A stretch of 43,321 nt of DNA. It comes from an uncultured Rhodospira sp. (GTDB lineage Bacteria > Pseudomonadota > Alphaproteobacteria > Rhodospirillales > Rhodospirillaceae). Below, one piece after another: positions 1 to 5,888 of this stretch. The stretch's first letter is position 1. The number at the start of each line of letters is the position of its first letter. A program made the position numbers and the translations under genes. The DNA is taken from positions 1 to 43,321 of the forward strand of contig NZ_CAKZOT010000117.1 of NCBI RefSeq assembly GCF_937138205.1, written 5' to 3'. Below the pieces are notes generated by a model. It saw only the letters and a program-made list of their open reading frames with translations, was not told where the DNA came from and made no database searches.

Positions 1-116
1 GTTTTTCGCGCGTCAGATATGCTTGCCAATTTCCATTCCGCAGGATTTTCTGAGGACCCAGGTTTTTCGCGCGTCAGATATGCTTGCCAATTTCCATTCC
101 GCAGGATTTTCTGAGG
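1..116. repeat. Left copy of 116-bp terminal direct repeat (two tandem 55-bp units)
   Basis: Bases 1-116 are identical to 43206-43321. Inside the repeat are two identical 55-bp units (1-55 and 62-116) separated by the 6 bases ACCCAG. The terminal identity can mean a circular or permuted genome with an assembly overlap, or a true short terminal repeat. The tandem units may also be collapsed by assembly, so the real copy number is uncertain. If the genome is circular, the array lies just upstream of the leftward terminase gene. Confidence 0.9.
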
Positions 117-224
117 TGGTTTCTTGTTGCGGGGGTCCTCTGGACCATACACCGGGGGTCCCTACAGTTCCGGCATACCCCTCCACAAACAATTCTATAT
201 AGAGTAGCTTCGCTACAAGTATTG

Positions 225-249
225 AGTAGGGCAGCGTTGCTGCCCTACT
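225..249. other. Perfect 11-bp hairpin
   Basis: AGTAGGGCAGC at 225-235 pairs with GCTGCCCTACT at 239-249 around the loop GTT. No T tract follows on either strand, so it is not a classical terminator. The stem sequence resembles that of the terminator at 2756-2778 (ATAGGGCAG/CTGCCCTAT), which suggests duplicated elements. Confidence 0.6.
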
Positions 250-345
250 GGCCCCGCGCGCGGGCCTACCATGCCCGGACCAGGGCGGACCATGGTGAAC
301 GCGGGTGACGCGCGCAACACGGGGAGGGGGAGGCCATCGCCCCAA

Positions 346-361
346 TGTTTCACGTGAAACA
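346..361. promoter_or_regulatory. parS site 1 (ParB-binding centromere sequence)
   Basis: The 16-bp palindrome TGTTTCACGTGAAACA exactly equals the consensus parS bound by chromosomal ParB/Spo0J proteins across bacteria. A single perfect chance match in 43 kb is expected about 1e-5 times (43,000/4^16), and this window has three perfect copies and one 15/16 copy. No ParA or ParB gene is present, so the host's ParB is the likely binder (inference). Confidence 0.93.
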
Positions 362-411
362 ACGGTGACGTGGGCAGACCCGGAGACCGTGGGCATGGTC
401 GAGCGCGCCCA

Positions 412-427
412 TGTTTCACGTGAAACA
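412..427. promoter_or_regulatory. parS site 2 (ParB-binding centromere sequence)
   Basis: Second perfect TGTTTCACGTGAAACA, 66 bp start-to-start from site 1. Two close parS copies in a gene-free stretch look like a small centromere on which ParB could load and spread. Confidence 0.93.
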
Positions 428-652
428 CCCGATCACGGCGGGTCGGGTGACACTTTCGCACGCGGGCAAACGTCGAAAACGGGACTTGATCGTTAAACCA
501 AGCACCGAGACATAGACCCACCCAACCAGCATATGAACGCTTTCGGGTGAGCGTCCAAGAGAAAGGTCAACACCCCTGCCCTAAATGATGGGGGAGTGCG
601 CGGGGCCGGCCCACGGAAATGCGAAGGGCTCGTAAATAGTATGTAGCCAAAG

Positions 653-680
653 CAAAAGGGGAAGGCCGAAGCCTTCCCCT
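653..680 (-). terminator. Rho-independent terminator of the leftward early operon
   Basis: On the minus strand AGGGGAAGGC pairs with GCCTTCCCCT around a TTCG tetraloop, and the 3' arm runs into TTTT. It lies 25 bp past the stop of the last operon gene (705) and is directly followed on the plus strand by a parS site. Confidence 0.8.
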
Positions 681-684
681 CTGG

Positions 685-700
685 TGTTTCACGTGAAACA
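685..700. promoter_or_regulatory. parS site 3 (ParB-binding centromere sequence)
   Basis: Third perfect TGTTTCACGTGAAACA. It sits in the 24-bp gap between the leftward terminator stem and the stop codon of the 705-905 gene, so the site is kept outside both coding sequence and hairpin. Confidence 0.93.
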
Positions 701-704
701 GGGT

Positions 705-905
705 CTAGTCGTCATGTTCCGGAGAATAGACCGGATCGGGCTCAAACTCGGGATACAGGGCCTTGATATCCTCAGGGCTCGCCACCTCTGTGCACCTGAA
801 TTCCCTCCGACGCACGGCGAGGCGGTGCGCTTCGAACCTCTTGCCCCGCAAGGCGCGCTTGCGTGCGTCGGGCTTTCCACGGCTGTTCCGGATCGTGCGG
901 CCCAT
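705..905 (-). CDS. Small hypothetical protein, last gene of leftward early operon
   Basis: A 66-residue protein of unknown function. The N-terminal third is strongly basic (many Arg/Lys, residues 3-34) and the C-terminal third is acidic and proline-containing (SPEDIKALYPEFEPDPVY). That charge split is common in small phage proteins that bind nucleic acid or a host protein, but no family is recognised. The ATG at 905 has a strong GGAGGG 7-9 bases upstream. The gene begins 3 bp after the stop of the 909-1148 gene, so the two are probably translationally coupled. A terminator and a parS follow its stop. Confidence 0.7.
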   Translation of the reverse strand: MGRTIRNSRGKPDARKRALRGKRFEAHRLAVRRREFRCTEVASPEDIKALYPEFEPDPVYSPEHDD

Positions 906-908
906 GGC

Positions 909-1148
909 TCAACCCTCCTCGCGCGCAAATGGGCCATCATACAGAACCTCAAGCGGCCCGCCCTCGCCCTTCCAGGGTGTCCGCAAGACGCGCACAAAGT
1001 CGCGCCCGTCTTCCGACACATAGGGCTCTACGCGAACCGCGCCCGACCAAGACGCCAGGGTAACGTGGGCGCTCGACCCTTGCACGCGGCGCGTGACGTC
1101 CTGCGAATTGCTCTTCCCGCCGTTCATGGTCATATAGAAACGCGACAT
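909..1148 (-). CDS. Small hypothetical protein
   Basis: A 79-residue protein that I cannot assign to a family. Alternating hydrophobic and polar residues (SSAHVTLASWSGAVRVEPYV, then DFVRVLRTPW and PLEVLYDGPF) suggest a small beta-rich fold. There is no signal peptide or membrane segment. The ATG at 1148 follows GAGGAG with good spacing. It is the fourth of five leftward genes, 24 bp after the 1173-1454 gene. Being in an early-type operon of small proteins suggests a host-takeover or regulatory role, but nothing in the sequence shows which. Confidence 0.7.
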   Translation of the reverse strand: MSRFYMTMNGGKSNSQDVTRRVQGSSAHVTLASWSGAVRVEPYVSEDGRDFVRVLRTPWKGEGGPLEVLYDGPFAREEG

Positions 1149-1172
1149 GATAAAAACTCCTCTGGTGTTGTG

Positions 1173-1454
1173 TTAGACGCTGCGCGGGGCAATCCGCGAG
1201 ACCATTTCCGACAGGGCACCGCGTCGTTCGGTGAAACCATAGTGCCCAATGACGCAAATCCGGCCGCGCTTAAACACGCGTTCCGCCGCGTCCGGGTCGG
1301 CCTTCGGGCAAGGCTTCGGGGAAAGGCAGTACGTCACAAAATCTGGACGCGGCCCCATGCGCTCGACGGTCACGAATTCATCGCCCCGCTCGGGATCGGA
1401 GACATAACCGCAAACTTCATACGCAAACGGAAGGTCCAGTTTCAAGGTGAGCAT
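1173..1454 (-). CDS. Small hypothetical protein with duplicated promoter/leader
   Basis: A 93-residue unknown protein. It contains four cysteines (CGYV near residue 15, YCLSPKPC near 42-49, and ICVIG near 67). They are not in a clear zinc-ribbon spacing. No membrane segment or signal is seen. The ATG at 1454 is preceded by GAGGAG and by a 57-bp promoter/leader block that is identical to the one in front of the 1833-2450 gene. This gene may therefore be transcribed from its own promoter inside the operon and share regulation with that gene. Confidence 0.7.
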   Translation of the reverse strand: MLTLKLDLPFAYEVCGYVSDPERGDEFVTVERMGPRPDFVTYCLSPKPCPKADPDAAERVFKRGRICVIGHYGFTERRGALSEMVSRIAPRSV

Positions 1455-1462
1455 GGCTTTAG

Positions 1463-1542
1463 CTCCTCGGGGTTCGGTCGGACCTGAATGGCCCCGACCT
1501 TCAAAAATGATCCTATACCGTCTTTCCCGGGCTCGCAAGCCC
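1463..1542 (-). promoter_or_regulatory. Promoter and structured leader, copy B
   Basis: Reading leftward: a perfect palindrome GGGCTTGCGAGCCC (1529-1542) surrounds a -35-like TTGCGA, followed 17 bp later by TAGGAT (1510-1515). After it comes a leader with the hairpin GGTCGG/CCGACC (1476-1499) and CCCCGAGGAG, the ribosome binding site. Bases 1463-1519 are identical to 2459-2515. The palindrome overlaps the last codons of the 1513-1770 gene. Confidence 0.55.
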
Positions 1543-1770
1543 ATCTTTCACCATCTGGGCATAGCGCGCGCCGACGGTCGCCAGTTCGGCCCAAACGCGA
1601 GTGTCGCGGCGCACGGCGCGTGATCTCCCATTGACGTCCCGCCCTTCCGCGTCCAAAAGGCCCCCCTCCGCGTCAAACCATGCGGAATATCGCATCACGG
1701 TTCCATGCGGGTTAATTCGGTGAAGAACGAAGCCCTTCCGCCCTTCGTCGAACAAGTGCAAGGTAGGCAT
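1513..1770 (-). CDS. Small hypothetical protein, leader carries a parS
   Basis: An 85-residue unknown protein. Its N-terminal half is rich in aromatic and hydrophobic residues (MPTLHLFDEGRKGFVLHRI and RYSAWFDAEGGLL); the C-terminal half is helical (AELATVGARYAQMVKDG). The ATG at 1770 follows AGGGAG. Its 5' leader has the same layout as those of its neighbours (a GG...CC hairpin, then the ribosome binding site and TTAGTGC). However, the place where the others have a promoter holds a near-perfect parS (1816-1831). ParB binding there could affect expression of this gene. Confidence 0.7.
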   Translation of the reverse strand: MPTLHLFDEGRKGFVLHRINPHGTVMRYSAWFDAEGGLLDAEGRDVNGRSRAVRRDTRVWAELATVGARYAQMVKDGLASPGKTV

Positions 1771-1815
1771 AGCACTAACTCCCTGGGGTCCGGTGGGGCC
1801 GAATGGCCCCACCCA
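1771..1815 (-). promoter_or_regulatory. Structured leader, third family member
   Basis: GGTGGGGCC and GGCCCCACC (1792-1813) form a 9-bp stem. Aligned with the other two leaders, the stem GGTCGG/CCGACC is replaced by GGTGGG/CCCACC, a compensatory change on both arms. This supports a conserved RNA hairpin just upstream of the ribosome binding site AGGGAG. Confidence 0.5.
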
Positions 1816-1831
1816 TGTTTCACGTGAAACG
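1816..1831. promoter_or_regulatory. parS site 4 (15 of 16 bases)
   Basis: TGTTTCACGTGAAACG matches the parS consensus at 15 of 16 positions, keeping the whole central 14-bp palindrome. It lies between the stop of the 1833-2450 gene and the leader hairpin of the 1513-1770 gene, about 1.1 kb from site 3. Confidence 0.88.
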
Positions 1832-1832
1832 A

Positions 1833-2450
1833 TCACTCGCCAAGCGCGTCCTCGTACGCTTCACGGCTGGTTTCGAAGGGGCCGATAGGCTCCCCGTCGG
1901 GCAGGCAACCGGGGAATTCGGCTTGCCAGTACCACCCTTCGGGCATCACGTCTTCGGTGCCAGGGAAGAGGAACAACGCGCCTTCCGTATGCCAGAAGAC
2001 CCTGAACGACCCATAAAACTGGTGTTGCTCGTCACCCCGGAAATTGTGATACCCGTTCATGTCGTTCGCCGTCGGTTCCGGAAATTCCCCGGCATCCATA
2101 GCCGATTGAAACTCAGAGGCCAGTTCATGGGCGAACCACTCGACCGCGAACCAAACGAGACTGCCCGCCGTAATGTCTTCCATGTTGCTCAACGCACCCT
2201 CGCCCGTGGCGTCGCGATACTCGCGGAGGGACTGTTCGATCGCATCCCACCAGGGGTCAATCTTGGCGCGGATATCGCTGTTATAGATAAGACCGGAAGG
2301 CGCGGCGCCATCGGCGCACGAACACGTCTCAAGGATCAACGCGGCGTCCCGTGCCGTCTCGGGTTCGCTATCCCGGACCCACTCGGCCAAGACTGCCACG
2401 ATCGGGTTTTCGCTGCCCTCTTTCTGGGAAAACCAAGTCTGAAACCGCAT
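1833..2450 (-). CDS. Hypothetical protein, first gene of leftward operon
   Basis: A 205-residue unknown protein, the largest and first of the five-gene leftward operon. It is acidic and rich in Trp and Phe. The last third (WYWQAEFPGCLPDGEPIGPF then a helix SREAYEDALGE) resembles the short conserved tail of small phage proteins of unknown function that carry a FPGCLPD-type motif. No enzyme motif is visible. The ATG at 2450 follows GAGGAG and a strong promoter-like leader. It may be among the first leftward genes expressed. Confidence 0.75.
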   Translation of the reverse strand: MRFQTWFSQKEGSENPIVAVLAEWVRDSEPETARDAALILETCSCADGAAPSGLIYNSDIRAKIDPWWDAIEQSLREYRDATGEGALSNMEDITAGSLVWFAVEWFAHELASEFQSAMDAGEFPEPTANDMNGYHNFRGDEQHQFYGSFRVFWHTEGALFLFPGTEDVMPEGWYWQAEFPGCLPDGEPIGPFETSREAYEDALGE

Positions 2451-2458
2451 GGCACTAA

Positions 2459-2538
2459 CTCCTCGGGGTTCGGTCGGACCTGAATGGCCCCGACCTTCAA
2501 AAATGATCCTATACCCGGTTTTTCGGGATTGCAATCCC
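2459..2538 (-). promoter_or_regulatory. Promoter and structured leader, copy A
   Basis: Reading leftward: the perfect palindrome GGGATTGCAATCCC (2525-2538) is centred on a -35-like TTGCAA, with TAGGAT 17 bp downstream (2506-2511). The leader forms GGTCGG/CCGACC (2472-2495) before CCCCGAGGAG. Compared with copy B, the palindrome changes from AT to CT on one arm and from AT to AG on the other, so the symmetry is kept. That suggests an operator or an RNA stem under selection. Confidence 0.55.
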
Positions 2539-2667
2539 CAAAATTCGCGTTCATGCTGATTTCAGGCTTACCTGGGCGCGTGACATTTTGGACATAGGCA
2601 CCGTTGCCAAGATGTCACCGCGTCCACCAAGAGCGAAAGGACGTCACCCGAACGCCCCGCGAACAGG

Positions 2668-2733
2668 AAGGGCGCACAATGCAAGCGGCTGTCTCCCGTG
2701 CGGAGACCGGCCCGGCATTGTGCGCCCTTTTTC
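2668..2733 (+). terminator. Rightward terminator-like structure, possible end of a small RNA
   Basis: AAGGGCGCACAATGC (2668-2682) pairs perfectly over 15 bp with GCATTGTGCGCCCTT (2715-2729), followed by TTTTT on the plus strand. The 32-base loop holds an inner 6-bp stem GTCTCC/GGAGAC (2691-2707). No rightward gene precedes it, so it may end a small non-coding RNA starting near 2580-2640. No clear promoter was found, and it is too short for a tRNA. Confidence 0.65.
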
Positions 2734-2751
2734 GTTCTGGGGCCGCGCGGG

Positions 2752-2778
2752 AAAAATAGGGCAGGACCTCTGCCCTAT
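2752..2778 (-). terminator. Leftward terminator after the replication module
   Basis: On the minus strand ATAGGGCAG pairs with CTGCCCTAT around AGGTC, followed by TTTTCCC. It lies 56 bp past the stop of the 2834-3310 gene and closes the leftward replication module. It faces the plus-strand terminator at 2668-2733. Confidence 0.75.
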
Positions 2779-2833
2779 CTCAGGCGGACCCCTAGATGCT
2801 TTCGCTGATATCGCCATGCTCGATTTTTCGGGC

Positions 2834-3310
2834 CTACCACATGTCCTCGATAGCGTCTCTGGCCTCCCTCTCCGCCTCAACCTCACGGATGGCCCGTTCG
2901 TCCCCCTCGGTCGTCAGGTGCTGTTCCTGCACGGGCTTTCCGAACCTGTTGATCCCTTCCTTGATGACGAACTTGCGCTTGACGTAGTTGTTCATGCGCG
3001 GGGGCTCGCGGTCACCACCAGCATCCCCCAAGGGGTGATCCTCCTCCACGTCCTTGCCGGCCTTCGCCAGCATCTTCTCCGCCAGGAACAACTCGGCCAG
3101 GGCCTTCGACCCGGTGGCCATGGCTGTGATGTCGCTCATGGGCCGGAGCCCCATGGTCGCCTCCACCATGACCCGCTCCAGCCCCCGCCTTATGGACCGC
3201 ACCGATCGGAACCGGAACCGACTGGCCTCCTCTATCCGATGATCCTCGCCCACGGAACTCAGATCGCGCGCCCGATCATGCTTGCTTGCAGCTTTCAAAC
3301 TCCCGGCCAT
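2834..3310 (-). CDS. Hypothetical protein next to the iteron origin
   Basis: A 158-residue, charged, mostly helical protein of unknown function. The N-terminal 50 residues are Arg-rich (RFRFRSVRSIRRGLERV), the middle is a helix with Ala/Leu/Lys (KALAELFLAEKMLAKAGKDVEE), and the C-terminus is a probable coiled coil (AIREVEAEREARDAIEDMW). The ATG at 3310 follows GGGAGG. Because it sits immediately downstream of the iteron array, it could be an origin-binding or copy-control protein. If the genome is circular, it also lies upstream of the terminase, so a small terminase is another option. Both are guesses from position. Confidence 0.65.
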   Translation of the reverse strand: MAGSLKAASKHDRARDLSSVGEDHRIEEASRFRFRSVRSIRRGLERVMVEATMGLRPMSDITAMATGSKALAELFLAEKMLAKAGKDVEEDHPLGDAGGDREPPRMNNYVKRKFVIKEGINRFGKPVQEQHLTTEGDERAIREVEAEREARDAIEDMW

Positions 3311-3381
3311 GTGTGCCTCCCTTCATGTATGCACTAACACACCAACACCATACCACTGGGCAACTCTACGGGGAACCCCCA

Positions 3382-3441
3382 TTTCTGCCGGTACACCCCC
3401 CTCCCCCCTAAAGGGGAGAGGGGGTGTACACCGTGCAGAAA
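3382..3441. other. Long inverted repeat (cruciform) beside the iterons
   Basis: TTTCTGC (3382-3388) and GCAGAAA (3435-3441) enclose GTACACCCCCCTCCCC (3391-3406) and its near-complement ending GGGGGTGTAC (3413-3429). The hairpin is about 60 nt with a 6-base apex. No T tract follows on either strand. Its place 70 bp from the iterons fits a nicking or single-strand initiation site, or an RNA stabiliser. The choice between these is inference. Confidence 0.7.
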
Positions 3442-3509
3442 CGCTAACAATATCAATGGCCCAAGGCCCATGAACCCGAAAAACACATGATACATCAAGG
3501 ACTTAGCAC

Positions 3510-3708
3510 TGTGGGCAGACTGTGGGCAATGTGGGCAGTGCCTGCCCACAGTGGCAAAAAGTCCAATGATTTCAATGTGTGGGCAGATTGTGGGCAGAGG
3601 TGTGGGCAGAGGTGTGGGCAGTGGGTCCGCTAGGTGCCCACACGGGCAAAAAGTCCAATGATTTCAACGTGTGGGCAGATTGTGGGCAGATTGTGGGCAG
3701 TGTGGGCA
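3510..3708. repeat. Iteron array, candidate replication origin
   Basis: Thirteen copies of TGTGGGCAG or one-mismatch variants. Direct copies start at 3510, 3521, 3530, 3578, 3589, 3601, 3613, 3670, 3681, 3692 and 3701; inverted copies lie at 3542-3550 and about 3634-3642. Most direct spacings are 11-12 bp, one helical turn. The array is built from a larger duplicated block: 3553-3597 and 3645-3689 differ at one base and include the A-rich GGCAAAAAGTCCAATGATTT. This is the layout of plasmid Rep-binding iterons. A fourteenth copy is at 6226-6234. Confidence 0.88.
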
Positions 3709-3810
3709 CTCCCCGGTCCATTAGGACATTCTCATGTTCCTCACTACATGGAAGTCCTACATACTCAAATTACAAGGATTTTCAGCCCCCGATCCTATAG
3801 AGGACAGTTG
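3709..3810. other. AT-richer spacer between iterons and the replication gene
   Basis: About 100 bp with noticeably more A/T than the rest of the genome, lying between the iteron array and the stop codon of the prim-pol/helicase gene. It could be the DNA-unwinding element of the origin. No hairpin or gene is seen here. Confidence 0.4.
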
Positions 3811-5877
3811 TCATTCAAGGGTTTTCGGCGGCGATCGGACGGCGCCCTCCCGCTCCCTCAAGGGAACACGCGGGATCACTCCGGTTGCTGTTGCCGCCGG
3901 GGGCGGCGTCACGGGCTTGGAGAACAGGGCAGCACGGCGCCGCTGACCCGGGCGTTCCATGGGCTTCATCTCCGCGTAGGGCCGCAGCACGTCCCGCCAC
4001 GCCGTGTCCCGGAGGAATTCCAGGATCGGGCTGTGGTTCTCCCCCAGGGTCTCCGACACCATCTTGGCGAGGGAGTACGGGGTCATGGTTGCTTCTGGAT
4101 CACGCTCGAATTTCTGCTCCAGCACGCCGATGGCCGCCTGCCCCCAGCGCTCTTGCCGGTCGCTCATCTTGCGGGTGGCCTCCCGGGCCACAGTGGCCTC
4201 GTGGGCGGCGGCCAGGGTGTCCAGGTCCTTCTGGGGCGCGGGGGCGCCCTCGGCCCTCTGGGGCCTCTGGAGGACGAGAGACGGGCCGGCCTTGACGGTC
4301 TGAAGGACCATCGGGATTTCCCATTCGTCGACGTCTTTCATCTTGGTGTTCTTGAGGATGCACTTCTGGTCTCCGTCCTTCCGCGCGAGGAACATGGCGT
4401 CCATGGCGCCGGGGAAGACGGTGGAGCCGCGCATGTCTTCCTTGCCTTTGGGGGAGTGGTGGACAAGCACGACGGTGCACTCCAGGAGGGACTGCAACTG
4501 GTGGAGCCGGGACATGAACAGCGTGGCGTCGGCTGTCGAGTTCTCGTCCAGGCCGGCCATGCATCCCGCCAAGGTGTCGAGAATGACGAGCGTGGGCTTG
4601 ATCGCGTGCAGTTCTTCTGCGAACTGGCGCAGGGCGGTATCGTCGGAGAACGCGGGCAAGTCCCGGATCGGATAGAACGTGTCCCGCAGGTCCGCCAGCG
4701 GGGTGTCGGTGTGCTGGCGCCATGCCTGGAGACGCCGCCGGAGGCCCAGGCGGCCCTCGGACGTCGCGTAGACCACGCGGCCCTGTGTCGTGTCGTGACC
4801 GTGCCAGGGCGTTCCGGTGGCGACGGACAGGGCCATGCCGAGCACGGCGAAGGTCTTGTAGGACCCGGGCTGTCCGTAGATCATCGCCGTGGACTGGGCC
4901 GGCAGGGTGCGAGAAATGAGCATCGGGGGCTCCTCCTCGCTCTCCAGGGCGTCCAGGGAGATGGGCTTGAACCGGGACGACGGGTCCAGTCCGGAGCGCT
5001 GGGCAAGGCGGGCCATCTCGTCCAGGGCCTCAGTGTCCAGGGCCTTCTCTCCGGCGGCGCGGCGAGCGTACCTGTGGACGTTGTCCGCGATCCTCTGGAG
5101 TTCGTCCGGGTGCCACGGGGGCTCGCAGGCGTCATTCCAGCCGGACAGGTCCAGCGCGTCGACGATCTCGTGCGGGGACAGGCCCATGTCCCGGAGGACA
5201 GCCGACGTGCGGAACGTGAAGTCATTCCCGCCCTGCCCCTCCCGCGCGATCCGGCCCTTCTCCACTTCCTGCCGAAGGTAGGTGAGCGCCTTCTTGAACG
5301 ATGACAGGGTGTCCCATTCGACCTTCGCCTCTTCATCCCGGGTCCGCTCGGTCGGTGCCCCGATACGATCGGCCAGCCATTTGGGGAGATGTTCGATCGG
5401 GGCGTCCTGTGCAGCGGCATAGACCCCGGCGGACTGCCCCTCGCGAGCGTCCAGGCGGGAGCCCGGGGCCAGCACATAGCCCCCATCCGAGCGCACGTCC
5501 ACGCCGGGAACCATGGCGGCCCGGTTGCGGGTCTTGCCCCGAAAGTAGACGTGCTGGCCTCCGGATGGTGTCGAGACCGTGAACGACGTCGGGGTCAGTT
5601 CCCCGGCCTCAAGCTGGAGCGCAAAGAACTCGTCCGGGCCGTCATGCCCCCGCTTGGTGTCCAGGTCGATCACCGTCAACGGGGGGTCGGCCGCGCCAAC
5701 GGCCAACCCCACGTTCGCGTCCGGAGTGAGGCACCACAGGTCCTTGATGGCCTCCGGGTCAGTCGTGGCGTCGTGGACACCATGCGACCCCTGACATGGC
5801 ACCTTGCTCCCGGCTTGCAGAGGGAACACAGGGACGCCACGTTCTGCCCATGACAGGGCAACGTCAAGTAGGTTCAT
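3811..5877 (-). CDS. Primase-polymerase / RepA-type helicase replication protein
   Basis: A 688-residue fusion. Residues 1-190 match the bifunctional primase/polymerase (prim-pol, AEP) fold: GVPVFPL near 15-20, the metal-binding pair D71/D73 in VIDLDTKRGHDG, and PSGGQHVYF further on. Residues 325-540 form a RecA/RepA-type ATPase with Walker A GQPGSYKT (K341) and Walker B LVILDTLAG (D434), then VVLVHHSPKG. The C-terminus is Pro/Arg-rich. Such proteins prime and unwind DNA at plasmid and phage origins. The start at 5877 follows GAGGGGGAA, 11 bp after the HTH gene with which it forms an operon. Iterons lie directly downstream. The iteron-binding domain is not obvious within it. Confidence 0.88.
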   Translation of the reverse strand: MNLLDVALSWAERGVPVFPLQAGSKVPCQGSHGVHDATTDPEAIKDLWCLTPDANVGLAVGAADPPLTVIDLDTKRGHDGPDEFFALQLEAGELTPTSFTVSTPSGGQHVYFRGKTRNRAAMVPGVDVRSDGGYVLAPGSRLDAREGQSAGVYAAAQDAPIEHLPKWLADRIGAPTERTRDEEAKVEWDTLSSFKKALTYLRQEVEKGRIAREGQGGNDFTFRTSAVLRDMGLSPHEIVDALDLSGWNDACEPPWHPDELQRIADNVHRYARRAAGEKALDTEALDEMARLAQRSGLDPSSRFKPISLDALESEEEPPMLISRTLPAQSTAMIYGQPGSYKTFAVLGMALSVATGTPWHGHDTTQGRVVYATSEGRLGLRRRLQAWRQHTDTPLADLRDTFYPIRDLPAFSDDTALRQFAEELHAIKPTLVILDTLAGCMAGLDENSTADATLFMSRLHQLQSLLECTVVLVHHSPKGKEDMRGSTVFPGAMDAMFLARKDGDQKCILKNTKMKDVDEWEIPMVLQTVKAGPSLVLQRPQRAEGAPAPQKDLDTLAAAHEATVAREATRKMSDRQERWGQAAIGVLEQKFERDPEATMTPYSLAKMVSETLGENHSPILEFLRDTAWRDVLRPYAEMKPMERPGQRRRAALFSKPVTPPPAATATGVIPRVPLREREGAVRSPPKTLE

Positions 5878-5888
5878 CCGTTCCCCCT

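Larger units (their letters stand above)
117..652. other. Gene-poor intergenic region with hairpins and parS sites
   Basis: No reading frame here has a convincing ribosome binding site or codon pattern. The region holds two perfect parS sites (346-361 and 412-427), a perfect 11-bp stem with a 3-base loop (225-249), a 5-bp stem at 204-216 (GTAGC/GCTAC) and an AT-rich CTATATAG palindrome near 196-203. The palindrome could be the -10 element of a leftward promoter reading towards the terminase if the genome is circular, but no good -35 is visible. Beyond the parS sites I see nothing recognisable in 428-650. Confidence 0.6.

Noticed and set aside
13-396. A leftward open frame across the 55-bp repeats, and a similar one at 43031-43234
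   Set aside because: Both owe their length to the repeats and the GC content. They lack ribosome sites, encode low-complexity products and cross parS and promoter elements.
2668-2733. tRNA or tmRNA-like gene
   Set aside because: It has one long stem with a single inner stem; no cloverleaf, no anticodon arm and no T-loop.
3334-3549. A leftward 71-codon frame with a hydrophobic stretch near the iterons
   Set aside because: It has no ribosome site at its possible ATG (3495) and overlaps the iterons and the long hairpin.
3510-3708. CRISPR array
   Set aside because: The repeats are only 9 bp, spaced by 0-3 bases, with inverted copies and no spacers, which fits iterons.
684-5304. Long rightward open frames opposite the early leftward genes (for example 684-1487, 1803-2483, 2588-3337, 3634-5304)
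   Set aside because: They lie antisense to well-supported genes, have no ribosome sites and run through terminators and iterons. GC-rich DNA gives such shadows.
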